Source: Hyaloscypha bicolor E (Eukaryota > Ascomycota > Leotiomycetes > Helotiales > Hyaloscyphaceae). Taken from it: DNA of 64,000 bases. Under the pieces are notes generated by a model. That model was not told where the DNA came from. It saw only the letters and a program-made list of their open reading frames with translations, and did no database searches. Below are positions 1-11,843 of this stretch, one piece after another (position 1 is the first letter of the stretch; the number at the start of each line of letters is the position of its first letter). The stretch covers positions 1,364,001 through 1,428,000 of the forward strand of contig NW_020194555.1 of the NCBI RefSeq assembly GCF_002865645.1, given 5' to 3'. The translations under genes were made by a program, and so were the position numbers.

Positions 1-478
1 CTCGAGATGGCACTTTTGAATCGCGTGAGCGGCCTTTGCTGGAGAGAGGTGTTGATGAGTTGCAATATCAAAAGGAACTACAAGATGCCGATTAGCATGC
101 AATGTCACCAGTATTATTGGGCGAATCGGGTCTCACCCATGCTGGAAAGAGCAGGAATATCCCGATATGTTGGGGATCTGAACTGGCTGTGCTGGATTTT
201 GCTTCGATGACGGTGACGACAACATCTGCAATGGCGAGCCCTAATCCTATCAAGACAAAAGCAAAGATGAGAATAAATTGGACCTTGTTGGAAAATTCCT
301 CCGCCGCTTTTGTGCTTGCGGCTCCATCTTCGTCTTCGTACAGTGCCTGATCATGGTTGGGATTCTTTTTCTCCCGCCAATTGCCCTTCGCGAGAGACCG
401 GATTGAGCTAATTGTAAATAGAAAGATGAAGATGGTCAGAACTATGGCCAAATCCTCCAATTGAGGTGTCAAATGCAT
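1..478 (-). CDS. Membrane protein, N-terminal part (runs off left edge)
   Basis: This is the 5' end of a gene read leftwards off the window. Exon 1 is 137-478, starting at an ATG, and exon 2 is 77 to beyond 1. The intron 78-136 (59 nt) has a GTGAGA donor, a TGCTAAT branch sequence and a TAG acceptor. The split keeps the frame and replaces an early stop with more hydrophobic sequence. About 140 residues are visible. They contain hydrophobic stretches near residues 8-25, 67-91 and 105-125, separated by a charged Lys/Glu/Asp-rich loop, so this is a polytopic membrane protein. I do not recognise the family. A short multi-helix N-terminal domain like this occurs in fungal ABC transporters and other permeases, but no ATPase or transporter motif lies in the window. 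The splice structure is well supported; function is unknown. Confidence 0.55.
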
Positions 479-2258
479 CGTGCCATCAATGCGAGGCGAT
501 TTGCCTCAATGATTCGGCGGTAGGAAAGGACTGCTGAGGTTCGAGCAGTGTTGAGGTCAAAGAGCGAAGGCTGCGAATTTTACGCGGATATGTCTTATCT
601 GTATCATCGGTCATGCAACAAGGATGGGCCCCTGCTCCTGCGCATTTGGGCACGGCGTGAGTCAGAGAGCGGTTTGGAATTGTTAGGTGCAGGTGGATTT
701 GTTCAGCCAGAAATGGAAGGTGGTTAGGAGTTGTGAGTCAGCCACCAGCACTTAGTGTGGCAGTACAAAGTCACGTGAGAGTGGGCTGCGGAGAATGAGA
801 GCAGATTCCAATGTTATTCGGGTCCAACGATGGAGATGAACTTCAGTAAGGTCGATTTTCGCATTTGTCGTCGCAGAATATTTGGGCAAAATCTAGGGGC
901 TGACTGTGAACCCTATTTCCAGAGTGTTTCAGGGGGTGGCCGGGTAGTAGGCGATTAACGAGTAACGAGCAATGGAATATCAAAGGGGAGCCGAATCAAG
1001 CGTTGGATCCACCTATAGAATGAAATGTTTCTTTATGAGTACCATTTCAGTTTTAACAAAGGGTCTTTATCTCACCTTCAACTATCTTTTACAAGTCAAT
1101 CCATAAGTTGAGAATTTGCGCATCCACCCCATCCTGAGGAACCAAAAGTCGCCGACTTTACTTAATAAGTACGCCACAACCACAAATCAAAACTTCTTGT
1201 AACTGATATTTAAGTAATATAAGAAACTCGAGAAAGATTTGAAACTCATCAAAATCGATTAACACTACTTAATGAAACGTTGATTTTAGTGTTCGGTTTT
1301 TAAGGACAGGGTCATTGAAACACAAACTTTATACTTTCTGAGAGTTACAACTCTTTGGCCACAGAAACAACAAGATTTTTCAAGAATCGTTGAACTCACT
1401 TGCTGCTTCGGTGAGAACAAAAGTTTGAGTTGAACTGCATTTTCTAGAAAAGTGCAGCGAATCATGAAATGAGGGTCACGTGAGTTATCCATTCGGTTAA
1501 GGTTGGCTTCGTGGCCATATATTGCCTATATTGCTTATAATAGGGAGTTATAGTATATAACTTACTAGATATCTAAATAACTTTTTTGTATTTACTCTCT
1601 TATGTCTAATCTCTCTAATTATCTATTTTATAAGAGATTTAGAATCATTAATATTATGCGATAATAAGAAGAGGACGGAGGGAGTTTAGCAAGGCTCGCT
1701 TATGGAAGGAAGGCACCTCCCATACAAATTTACTATGTAAGGTACCTTACTTACTAAGGATCATCGCCAACTTTGAATTTTTCGATGCGAGCGGCAAACC
1801 TATTTTTTACCACACAGATGATGTAGGATCTTGAAGGGCAGTCTGAAAACAACTGTAGTGAATCTATAGAAGCTTATGAGTGCATCCAAAAGGTCGTGGT
1901 GCTGGAGTCGCCGAATTTTACCCCTGAATTAAGCGACAGGGCCATTCAGATCATGTGCTTGGAGGCCTTCTCTCTATCCCTTTGACCAGCGTACTGGATC
2001 AAACGAAGACGAAAATGTCCCAACAAAACTTCTCCAATTAGAACTTCGAAAGAGAAGGCACTGGAACGGCTGGAGTAAGGCTGCATCACTGCGCCACCAC
2101 ATCGCTCACCGAGATGCAACCCGCCAAACCTGGCTAGGACGGGCCAACACACAGCCAGCCCAGCCTCACCTCAAAACCAACTTCACACCTTCCAACAATC
2201 ACCCAAATCACACGCATCACCTCGTTGACGCCATTGTCCGTCTGAATTTGAATCACCC
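479..2258. other. Divergent intergenic region
   Basis: About 1.8 kb lie between the leftward membrane-protein gene and the rightward HET gene. I see only short ORFs on both strands that resemble nothing. The stretch 1500-1680 is noticeably AT-rich, with runs such as TATAGTATATAAC. The 100 bases before 2259 are C/A-rich, as in fungal 5' leaders. Confidence 0.5.
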
Positions 2259-4307
2259 ATGGATCGATACACATACACACCACTCAATGCCGCTAAGGCC
2301 GAAATCAGACTCATCATTCTGCTGCCTGGTGGCTTCTCGGACGACATAGAAATAGAAATCTTCCACGTGGAATCGAACTACCCTGAGGAAGAGAAAAACT
2401 ACGAGGAGAGATCAACGAATCTTGAACGAACGTTTGAGCTCTTACAAGTCGGAGAAAGTAGCCGCACTCCCTCATATGAAGCTGTCTCCTACGCGTGGGG
2501 CTCTGAAGTCGACCCATATTTCATCTCCATTCGTGACAGGGGACGGCTTGACTCTAATAGTTTGCCAGTTACACAGAATCTAGCGGAGGCTATGAGGTAT
2601 CTACGGAGAGAAGACGAGGCCCGCATTCTCTGGATTGACGCCGTTTGCATTAACCAGCAAGATTTGATTGAGAGAAGTGTCCAAGTTGGAAGGATGGCCG
2701 ATATATTCAGAAATGCCAAGCAGGTTGACGTGTGGCTTGGCCCAGAAAGCGCCAGTAGTGACGTTGCTGTCAATCTGGTGCATGCTGTGGCAGCGGACCT
2801 TGTGACCGCCAGGAATACGAAGGACACGGCTTCCCGCACCGTTCTACCCGGCTCGGAAACAGACAAGCTTCTCGCCAACCGAGAAGCTCTGCTCCCAAGA
2901 ATCAAGGCTCTGAAAGAGCTGTGTCAACGGCAATGGTTCACTCGACTCTGGATATATCAAGAATACCACCTGGCTACTGCCGCCATTGCATACATAGGGA
3001 CGAGAACTTTGGATATGCGAGACCTGTACAAAGTCCTTCGCTTCATCTATGTGGATCAACCGGGGAGGCTGGTATCGCTGCAAATAAAACTTACGGCATT
3101 TGGTCGCGCGGCAGATATCCTAAAACCTATCCAGCGGAAGACGCGGCCATTATTACTTGCTAGAAGGTTGAAACGCTCCCTCTGTACCGACGAGAGAGAT
3201 CGAGTATACGCCATCCTGGGTTTAATCCGTAGCGAATACCGAGTTGAGATTGTCCCCGACTATACGAAATCACTGCAGGAGGTGAACAAAGAGCTTTTCA
3301 AATGTATGATGAAATTACAACACACTGCGCACATGGCGGGAAGCTTAGAAGAACGCCAATGCGGGCAGCCTTCATGGGTGCCCAAATTATCACAAACTCT
3401 ATCGTCATTTGGACTGCGTAGTGCATCTGGACGGTCTAAACATGAGATTTTGTACGAGAGAGCAGATGAAAGTCTACGATTGCCAGCGAAAGCAATTGGT
3501 ACCGTTACCGCGATTTGGTTCGACATCCCCCCGAAACCCTCTTTTGGTCGCAGTGCTCTCGAAACGTTTCGCGCTCATGCGCACTCAAATCTGCTCGATA
3601 GTGTCTACCCTCTGGGTGGTGATATGTTCGATGCGTATGTCTGTTCGCTAGCCGGTGGTAGATACCTTGAGAATCATGAACTTCCTTCGCATCTGCCACT
3701 GCAAGAACTCCGGAATATTATTCAAGGTGGGGATTATTCTACAGATACGTTGGATAAAACTCAAAGTGCTTTCGTTCACGCCAGAGGTCGTGCAATCTTC
3801 TCTACCACAGACGGCTTGATTGGACTGTGTCCTTTCTGGGGAAAGATTGGGGACCAGATCTTTGTGACTCCTGGTGTTAACACAGCTATCATTCTATCCA
3901 GCATCGAGAGTCAACCCAACCATTACCAACTGAAAGGCGAATGCTACGTGCATGGCTTAATGAACTCGGAAGCGCTGTTGGGTGCGCTCTCCGCAGTAGC
4001 TGGGGAGGATCTTTGGAGCTATCGGTGGGAAAGGGTTGCAGGTAATCATCAGATCATTTTTAAAAACGGTGAATTGACAACTCAAAATGATCCACGACTC
4101 GGCCCATTACCAGAAGATTGGAACAAGAAATATTGGAGTGAGGTAAGGAGGCGGTACTACGACGAGGAGTTCGGAACCGACGGTACTATGAGGGAACTCT
4201 ATTTCCATAATCGTTCTACCAACAAGTTTTCATACTTCGATCCACGAATGACTTCAAAGGCTCTAAAGAGAAGAGGTGTTGCCTTTGAAGATATTATCAT
4301 AATTTGA
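2259..4307 (+). CDS. HET-domain (heterokaryon incompatibility) protein
   Basis: Uninterrupted 682-residue reading frame. The start ATG sits in a good fungal context (CACCCATGG). The HET signatures occur in order: SYAWG at residues 77-81, WIDAVCINQ at 125-133, VWLGP near 158-162 and WFTRLWIYQE at 226-235. This is the usual arrangement at the N-terminus of HET proteins, followed by a long variable C-terminal part without a recognisable repeat, NACHT or ankyrin region. HET domains trigger cell death after fusion of genetically different hyphae, but many HET-domain genes have no known partner, so a role in incompatibility here is only inferred. The gene converges on the glucoamylase gene with about 160 bp between stops. 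It looks intact. Confidence 0.9.
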   Translation: MDRYTYTPLNAAKAEIRLIILLPGGFSDDIEIEIFHVESNYPEEEKNYEERSTNLERTFELLQVGESSRTPSYEAVSYAWGSEVDPYFISIRDRGRLDSNSLPVTQNLAEAMRYLRREDEARILWIDAVCINQQDLIERSVQVGRMADIFRNAKQVDVWLGPESASSDVAVNLVHAVAADLVTARNTKDTASRTVLPGSETDKLLANREALLPRIKALKELCQRQWFTRLWIYQEYHLATAAIAYIGTRTLDMRDLYKVLRFIYVDQPGRLVSLQIKLTAFGRAADILKPIQRKTRPLLLARRLKRSLCTDERDRVYAILGLIRSEYRVEIVPDYTKSLQEVNKELFKCMMKLQHTAHMAGSLEERQCGQPSWVPKLSQTLSSFGLRSASGRSKHEILYERADESLRLPAKAIGTVTAIWFDIPPKPSFGRSALETFRAHAHSNLLDSVYPLGGDMFDAYVCSLAGGRYLENHELPSHLPLQELRNIIQGGDYSTDTLDKTQSAFVHARGRAIFSTTDGLIGLCPFWGKIGDQIFVTPGVNTAIILSSIESQPNHYQLKGECYVHGLMNSEALLGALSAVAGEDLWSYRWERVAGNHQIIFKNGELTTQNDPRLGPLPEDWNKKYWSEVRRRYYDEEFGTDGTMRELYFHNRSTNKFSYFDPRMTSKALKRRGVAFEDIIII

Positions 4308-4466
4308 GAGCGCATGGAAATTGAAAAAAGGGGGTTACGAGGTTACAGCACACCTTCACTTCCCCTTGACTAACGCAGAACACAACGAACACCCAAGAAA
4401 CATTAAATTACTATTCTCATACCTCGTCACCGTCTCATCTATGTACGCTCCTCCTCTTTTTTTCTT

Positions 4467-6478
4467 CTAGCAATTCCCACTCGTCCCCACCGGCCCAACC
4501 CACGCATCCTCCTCCGTAATACTCGCACTCCCACAAGCAGGCACTGTGAGCGTCCGATTCAGCGTCTCATAAATATAAGGTTGATCGCAGTTCTCCTGTC
4601 TCACATACTTATAACTCACACTCTCGCCCGCATTCAGATACGCGCTGGCGCTCCACAGCGGCCGCTCGGAAGTATATCCGCCCGCGCCAAGCGGTAACGA
4701 GTTGGCAATATCCCAGGCGCCGAGATCGTCGGTGTTGCCGATCACGTAGATGTTCTCCCCAAAGTAGGTCGACGCATTCACGTTGAATACCACGTTGATC
4801 TGGCAAGATGAAGTGACGTTGGGGGGCACCAGCAGCCAGTGCGGGGGCGTAGACGCCTTGCGTCGAGGTTGCTGCACATGTTGCGGGTGGCGCTGTGGCG
4901 TTGCGAGTTCCCCAGGATGCGGGGTATTGGCCAGCACGACGTTGAGACATGGTTACGAAAGCAGCGTAGGACCAGGTGAGATCGACCGCTGAGAGGAGAA
5001 CGCCGGTGTCGCGGTTGAACTGCTCAGCGAGATGCCCATCAGCGGGAATGTACTTCTCGGCTACGGCAACAAAGGAGTCCGCATAGGCGGTTACGGCGTT
5101 CATGATCTGCGCGAAGGGAGAGTTGGCGTTGCCGCTATTGTATTGGCGGACTGTGACGGTGGGGTAGAGGTCTTTGAAGAAGGCGAGGGAGGTCTCGTCT
5201 ACGATGAGGTTGTGGCGGGCTTTCCATTGGGCGACAGCATCGTAGAGGAATTCTGCTGCGGCGTTGGTGATGAGGTACCTTTGAATTTAGTTCATGATCA
5301 GGACATTGGGACAAGCTGTACTCACCAAGGATTACCACCCTGGTACACATCTTCACCATATCGGCCAACAGCAATTCCTTGGCCCTCTGGAATACCATTG
5401 TTGATCGTATACGTCGTTCTGAAAGTGTCCATCAAGACCTTGAAGTTTGCAAGAGCCTGGCTGTTGCAAGGCTGAATAGTTGGGCTATTGCAGTATGCAT
5501 CGATATCGAAAACGGAAATAGAACCCAAAATCGAGTTTCCGTCAAGACCAGTTCGGCCGTTGTTAATATTGATGTTGGAGACAATGTATTCGCCGTTCCA
5601 GAAACTTTGAAGGAAGCAGAGAAGCTCTGGGGCCTGATCACAGCCGGTGCAGGTCACGCCGAGGTCTTTCGCAAGTTGAGCGCCTTGGACCAGTGACCGG
5701 TGTTGGTTTTGAACAGTGAAAAAGCTGGACCCCAGAGTCTCTTCCCAGAGATCAAAGCCAGTTTGGTTCCAGTACTGCCCGACGTAGCCTATAACCGAGA
5801 ATTAGCATCATCATTCTTCCAACGATTCTGGTCAAATGAAGATTTTGCTTACTCAAGTCATTGGAGATAATAGGCCAGATAATGGTCTTCGCGGTGCTCT
5901 TTTGGCCATTGTCAATCAACCAATTACTGAAAGTCATCAGAGCAATAGCCCTGAGAGCTGGGCCATCTCGCTGAGGCCGTCCCCAAGCGCCGTTGAATCT
6001 CGTGCCATCAACCTGATATTTTGGTTCCGCAAGCCCTAAACCGGCTGGAAGGAAGGTTCCGGATGGGTTTGAGACAGTTTGCAACTTTGCTTGAGCGTGG
6101 ACATAGCCCCAGATAGTTGGCAGCAAGGCAGTATTTCCGAAGATGAACTCGTCGATGAGCATCTTCAGGGTAAGAGCAGAATCTCTCGTCCATGTGAAGA
6201 AATCTGCTTCATATCAGTTCAAGGTCGCGAGATCTGGCAATGGGCGGCAACTGACAGTCTGGGTTGACTTTCGAAGGGGAAGCTACGACGAAGCCAGCTC
6301 CTGCGCCAGGTACAGCTGAGCCATTGGGACCAATATTATTCAAAGCACCTTGAAGCGCGATTGCTCTCTCCGCAGCAATGAACGAGTTCAGGTCTCTCGA
6401 TCTGAGATCTGAAGGAGCAGCGAGTGTTTCCGAGAGCAGGATGGAAACGAGTCCTACCACTGAACGAAAGAAATGCAT
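4467..6478 (-). CDS. glaA: Glucoamylase, GH15 plus starch-binding CBM20, with a frameshift
   Basis: Secreted glucan 1,4-alpha-glucosidase that releases glucose from starch ends. Exons: 6256-6478, 5853-6203, 5326-5788, 4467-5278; introns of 52, 64 and 47 nt have GT/AG ends. The start MHFFRS begins a signal peptide followed by a basic SRSR-type processing site. GH15 landmarks: RAIALQGALNNIG near the mature N-terminus, FFTWTRDSALTLK across intron 1, FDLWEETLGSSFFT (general-acid Glu region) after intron 2, and AEQFNRDTG...DLTWSYAA (likely catalytic base region). The CBM20 includes YVIGNTDDLGAWD and KYVRQENCDQPYIYE. Oddity: catalytic domain and CBM20 are in different frames; the change falls at a run of six G (plus strand 4821-4826), where five would keep the frame. 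As written, translation runs on to a stop at 4609 and lacks the CBM20. It may be a real mutation or a sequencing error. Confidence 0.88.
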
Positions 6479-6540
6479 CTTGGAAAAGTGGTCGAGGAAA
6501 CTGACGAGCAGAAAGGGGGGATTCTCGAGGGTCTTCTCGG

Positions 6541-6550
6541 CCTTATATAC
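6541..6550 (-). promoter_or_regulatory. TATA box of the glucoamylase gene
   Basis: On the minus strand the sequence reads GTATATAAGG, a canonical TATA box about 65 bp upstream of the glucoamylase ATG at 6478. That spacing fits a highly expressed secreted hydrolase with a short leader. Confidence 0.55.
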
Positions 6551-6559
6551 AATTCGCAT

Positions 6560-7538
6560 TCACGATCTCATTTCTCGAATTACTTTGATGTTGCCGCATG
6601 ACACCACGACTCACTGCTCTGGGGCATTCGAGCAGGAGAAGCACGCAGTGAAGTTTGTCCGTCACCAGCCCACGGGCCGATTGATTTGCGGAGACAGAGC
6701 TCCAGCATTGGTCCATCCCGGTAGCACAAAGCCATGCTGTTGGAAAGCGGGGAAGAAGTGTGGAGAGGGGTGGAGGCTCGTGGGCGGGAAGACGCCTGCC
6801 CATGGAGAAACGGGACGAAATATGCATAAAGTTAGTGGAACCTTGGGCCAAACCTTCGTCTTTGGTTCGTTTGGCCGAGCCTTGTGTTAGTCTCTCAGCA
6901 ACCCCCATAGCTACATCCTCGGCCTGATGACGATGGCGGAGCTTTGATGACAATGGGCCCGAACATATCACCGAGTGCTCCGCTTCAGTCACAACTTGAA
7001 CTGCGAGATGCAGAGTGTTGTAGAGTTGTCACAGTGCTGCTCGTGGAATTCGCACGGCATCGTTCTCTTGAGGCGATGAGGTCTCCCCTCCTCTCCTCGT
7101 GATGACGAGTCGTGGGTTAGGTCAGGAGAACTCTACGTCTGGCCACTCTTCAGGGGCGCTCGCTAGGCTGCTTGTGGCCGACGGAATATCGGCATGCCAT
7201 GAATGGGAACCCTGCTCTGGTTCCTGGTTACTGTGCCGTTTGGCGTCACTGGTGCAGAGTCTAGCCCTGTAAGACAACGCCGCCCACTCGTTAGGAAGAA
7301 GCTCCCAATTCTAGCGAGCACCTCTGCCCGAAACTTCGGACGACCCTTGAAATTTCCTAGATGCATACTATAGCTTCGGCCATTGTTCCTTCTATTATTT
7401 ATGTTGATAATGAAAGAGAAGCCACTAAGCACTTCTCAACAGACCATTATCACTGTCCTGCGCACAATTGCGACACCTAGCACATAGTTAATACAGAGAG
7501 TCCTTGAATTGCCCTAAGTACAGACCCTCGTATGAAAT
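6560..7538. other. Intergenic region upstream of glucoamylase
   Basis: About 1 kb between the glucoamylase start and the stop of the helicase-like gene, both read leftwards. Short ORFs on both strands show no recognisable domain. It must contain the glucoamylase promoter and the 3' end of the helicase-like gene. Confidence 0.5.
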
Positions 7539-10500
7539 TCAGAAGCCGGATCTCCAATTGGTGTTCCTAATCCGCTCAACTCTTGTCTCATATCCAATAT
7601 TTTGTCTCGAGGTCAAACCAGTAACCGGAGAATTCCCAAAATTTTGTGCCCCTATCCATCCCCTCTCTGCATCTCCACGCACATTGTTCTCGACACTGTT
7701 GAGCATTTCACCTCTTCTCCAATTCGTGCCATTTGCACCCATTCCAGTAGCAGCAGAAGCAGTAGCGACTGTCCAACTTCTCCAGGTCATGCTCATCAAT
7801 CCTTCAGCTTCAGTGGCAGGTGGAGTTTCTGTCGGCTGCCCTTGAATGCGCTCAAGGTTTCGGTACATTTCCACAGAACTCCTTGAGGTGCCAGAGGCGA
7901 ACACGTAATCTCCAGGACGAAGGAATTCCTCATACTGCAAGAGGTCTTCTCCAATTTCGATTCGCTTAACTTGCTCATCTCTGGTATGTGATTCCATCAA
8001 GTCCTTGATCAGGGCATAGCCCCCGCTCTTCTTCCAATCATAGCCAGATCTTGAATCCAAAAGTGACGTGCTTCCGACGAAGACCCGCAGTCCTCGAGAA
8101 ACACAGAGCGCAGACACCATTCTTTGGACTCGGAAGAGCATTCGAGGACGTTCGCCAGTGACAGGTGACCTTGGGTAGCCTCTCTCATGCCGTGTCCGCG
8201 ATCCAGCTCCAGGACTGCCAGTCATCGGACAGTCGATGATAGAAATCAGGTTCTCCTTGATCTTGATCTTATCTGAATCTACATGCTCGACGCGAACACT
8301 TGCAATCTTTTGCGACTTGAGGAATTTTCGCATTGCTACGGCACCCTCGGGGAAGAATGTGATAACAATAATTTTTTCTTGCTGGAGGTCGACTTCTTTC
8401 ATTGAACGAAGTATGTGCAGGATCGCGACCATGTTCTGATGATTGACTTTTGCATGACCGGTCGAATATTGGAGACATATGCCGTCCACCACATCTGCGA
8501 AGACTGAAGTCTTCGCGTTTTTGATATCCTTCCGAAGATATTTAGCTGCCCAGTGTTGCATGAACACTCGAGCTGGAAAGTCGCCTGTCGAAACACCATC
8601 AAGAACACTCAATCTCGATTTCTCTCTAGCTCTGTCCCAGTACATATGGCTCATGGGCAACGACGAGAGATCTGGATCCATGTGATATTGTCTGTTTAGA
8701 CGAATTGGCTTGACGCCAGTGTAAATGAGGCGAGAGAATGTTGTCAGTTGAAGTTGATTCCGCAGATAATTCAAATGTTTCGAGGCGGCTTCAATGGGCA
8801 GCTTATCCGAGTTCCCGAATAAGGCGACTCTCTTCAAAGTGGAAGCAAAAAGTCCACAAGCAGCAAATATGGAGTAATCATGCGCTCTCTCAGCTCCATC
8901 GCATAACAACACTGTTGTTTCAAAGCTTTCGGAGTCGAGGCTTTCGAGTTCGTCGTATAAACCAAACACGGCGGTAGGAGCCCCACCGTTGTTATTAAGT
9001 GGATATGACGTTTGCCGGGTGGACTTCCCTATTAAGTCGAGCTGGTATTGATCATTCAATTGAGTCTTCGAGATGATGTTGGCAAGAACCCTGACGTCAA
9101 CTGGCAACCAATCTTGAGTTTCGTTGCAACTGAAACGCTGAATGATAGAAAGAGGAAGATGTAGCTCGTTCGAAGATATGTCCACAACTTTCAAGAACAA
9201 CTCCTTCAAAGCAGCTTTGGTGCTTGCAAGGAAGGTGACTTTCTCTCCTGATTGAATAGAGAGAGCACCAAATGTTGCAGCGAGCATCGTCTTTCCACTG
9301 CCTTGTGGACCGTCGATGATTGAAATCATCTTTTCTTCTAGCCCGGACATGGCATCCTGCTGGCCGCTGTCCATGGATTTAACCACCCGAGGAATCAGCG
9401 CATTATATGCTGGGGTTGGGAGAGCGTCATACATAACTTTGTAATTGTCTCTTGCCTGAGTATCTCGAAGATCCAGCTGGCAAACAGGTTCTTGCTGTGG
9501 GACGGGTTGTCAAAGAAAAGGAGCTTGTCCACCGAGTCCAGAAGAAATTCGAGATTCTTTGGCTGTGACGAGAAGTCGAAACAAGCTTCATAATTTTTGG
9601 CAAGGAATGCTGAGGGCTGGGTGAATGAACTCTTCGACCATACCAACACTGCCATGCTGCTTCGTTTGTTGACTCCGACCTCAGCTCCAAGGAAAAGCCC
9701 CGTGTTAGCATGAGTCGTGAGCTTCACATCCCTGTGCCTCCACTTCAACGTCACTGGACTTCCTTGCCTTGGCAATAACCTCTGCCGAAGTACCTTTGTG
9801 ATCTTGGTCTGGGTGCCTGCTGGTGTAAGAGTTGCTAACCAAAACGTAAACTCGCGAGCACCACCGCCCCCGTCCAGCTTTTCGAATTTGACGTTCCATT
9901 CGATGCTAAAATCTCGTCCACGAAGCAAAGAAAGTGCATGTTCTTCATAAAGTAGTGCTCCTTTCAGATAATACTCTGCTTAAGCAACTAAACAGAATGC
10001 GTAGACGCAAGTTAGCGCGACGGTGTCATCTGGGAATAGTTTCGAGCTGTCAAAGGTTGCCTTAATTCTCGGGTCTGCTGATTCGAGCTCCCGGATTTCT
10101 CGAGAGTAGAGTGGCAAGATATCGCAGAGATTCGGAGGTACGCTTCCTTGCTCGTCACGCGGAATGAGTCGATATCTCCAATATGCCTGCAAGTTCGCCT
10201 GGCATGCGAGCAGGTATCGATATCGGTATTGGATGTCCGGGGCATCCTTCATTTCGATGGTAAACGTCTGGCCTTTGTCAGGTTGCCGCTTATAAGGGTC
10301 AGCAATGCTGCAGAACGTCCGCGCAATGACAAAATATTCTGGACTAGCTTGACATGCAAGGCTTAATCCGAATGTAATCATGCTTCTGGATTTCCACGAC
10401 AATTTGACGTATGCCACATCGTCTCTCACGAATGGTTCCCAACAGAGATCGTATAGAGCTTCCGTAAAACTTGTCGGACCTCTCTGATTCTCATCAACGA

Positions 10501-10906
10501 TCGGGAACTCAGACCATTCCAGTCTCTCGGCAGGCCAGAACCCGTGAACCTTTCGACCATGATAGACAATGCCTGATTTCGATACTGGGAAAGCGCCAAA
10601 CTTGAAAGTGATATGTGACGGATATTGTTCGCTGTGAGGGATTGGACCGAATTGTTGAAGTTGAAGTTCTAGGGATGGATCTTCCGTTCCGCCTGTGAAA
10701 GCTAGCTTCAACCGTCCTTGAGGCTCATTGATCTCAATTTGCGTCCCATCTGGATTCTTCACGCGCAGTCGAAGAATTTTCTCTTTCAACGGGTTGAGTT
10801 GAGACCGATGAACAGACTCTCCTTTGCAGTGAGGGTTTTGGTATGCATTCTGAGTCCACTCTTCGGGCTCACGACCTCTGACCTCTAACTGGGGGGTAAG
10901 ATTCAT
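7539..10906 (-). CDS. Degenerate superfamily-1 (UPF1/NAM7-like) helicase protein
   Basis: Large protein in three blocks. Exon 1 is about 10022-10906 (ATG at 10906), block 2 about 9460-9973 and block 3 runs to 7539. The first junction fits a 48-nt intron (9974-10021). The second, near 9456-9462, needs a one-base frame change; a weak intron or a real frameshift could explain it. The N-terminal half is unassigned. The C-terminal half carries helicase landmarks in order: a Q-motif-like GQQDAM, Walker A GPQGSGKT, a motif II position reading LLCDGAERA, a motif III-like LFGNSDKLP, a motif IV-like IRLNRQYHMDPD and a motif VI-like QRMVSALCVSRG. UPF1-type helicases have Asp-Glu in motif II; here it is Asp-Gly, so ATP hydrolysis may be lost. 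The last 130 or so residues are low-complexity. Domain class is fairly sure, function unknown. Confidence 0.65.
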
Positions 10907-11843
10907 TCTCTCAGAGGAGTGCAGAAGATCGGTTTGGGTGTGGAGTAGGTCGAGAGACTATGGGATGACTGACATCGAGACTCTCAGGTGGTGTCAACGT
11001 CGAGTTCGAAGCTGAGGTCAATGGTCGATATCCAACTTGTTAAAGTGATGGAGATCTTCCAAGGTTCTAGTCGACCGCGGTCGAGGTTCGCGGACTTGAC
11101 AACTGGACTGGACTTTCAATCGAAAGCTGGTACTATGGCCCAGTGGAGTTGGGGGAAGTAGCAGTTGTTGTTGGTACAAGACGTCCTGATGGGTTGAGGA
11201 CGGAAGGAAGGTGGAGGAGGAGGGATGAAGAAGAGCTTGAGATTCGCGTCGAGAGTGGCTCACCAGCTCTGAGTGAACAGCAAACTCGTTGCGGTTCAAA
11301 GGTGAACCCGGTCCCTCCATTGCGCGAAACTTATCAAAAGACCCCACAGGGGAAGGAACAGGAATGTTCTGAGCTTCTATTTGAAGCGGCCAAATTGAAA
11401 ACAAAACAAAAGCCTCGTCGAATTTTGGCCCTCAGTGAGTGGCATCAACAGCTTCAGCCACTTCTCCAATGACTTTCCTAGCCCCTATAAAGTGTCACTC
11501 AACCACCGCTAAATCATCTCCGAGTACATCGGCTTCCAGCCAACATTTGGACTTCAGAAGCACCGAGTAAACCACAAAAGTTTGTGCAGTGGGAGGAATC
11601 GAGCTCGGTATTTTTAGAGACAAGTCCCCAGAAATTCAACTTGACCCCATCAACTCAATGCCTTCCTTCATTCCACCTCCCTCCACACCAGCATTATTCT
11701 CTCCGGCTGCATCATACTCAACGTCAATCCAATACTAGCTAAGCGAACGCGCCGCCGAAGGGAGACCAACCATTACTTCAAACGTTTCGAATAGAAACTC
11801 CATTCCCAAGACTCCCATCTGCTCCTCTTCATGTTCCTTAAGC
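10907..11843. other. Intergenic region, no supported gene
   Basis: Between the helicase-like gene and the PhzF gene. Overlapping ORFs of about 110-130 codons occur on both strands near 11018-11472, but they are rich in Ser, Pro and Arg, lack motifs and cover each other, so I do not call a gene. A 5' leader or extra exon of the helicase-like gene could lie here. Confidence 0.4.

Noticed and set aside
4609..5475. Plus-strand ORF of 147 codons and other frames over the glucoamylase gene
   Set aside because: They are shadows of the GH15 exon 4 on the minus strand and carry no domain.
11018..11472. Overlapping ORFs of 128 (minus) and 109 (plus) codons
   Set aside because: Low-complexity Ser/Pro or Arg/Glu-rich, opposite strands, no motif; could at best be leader sequence.
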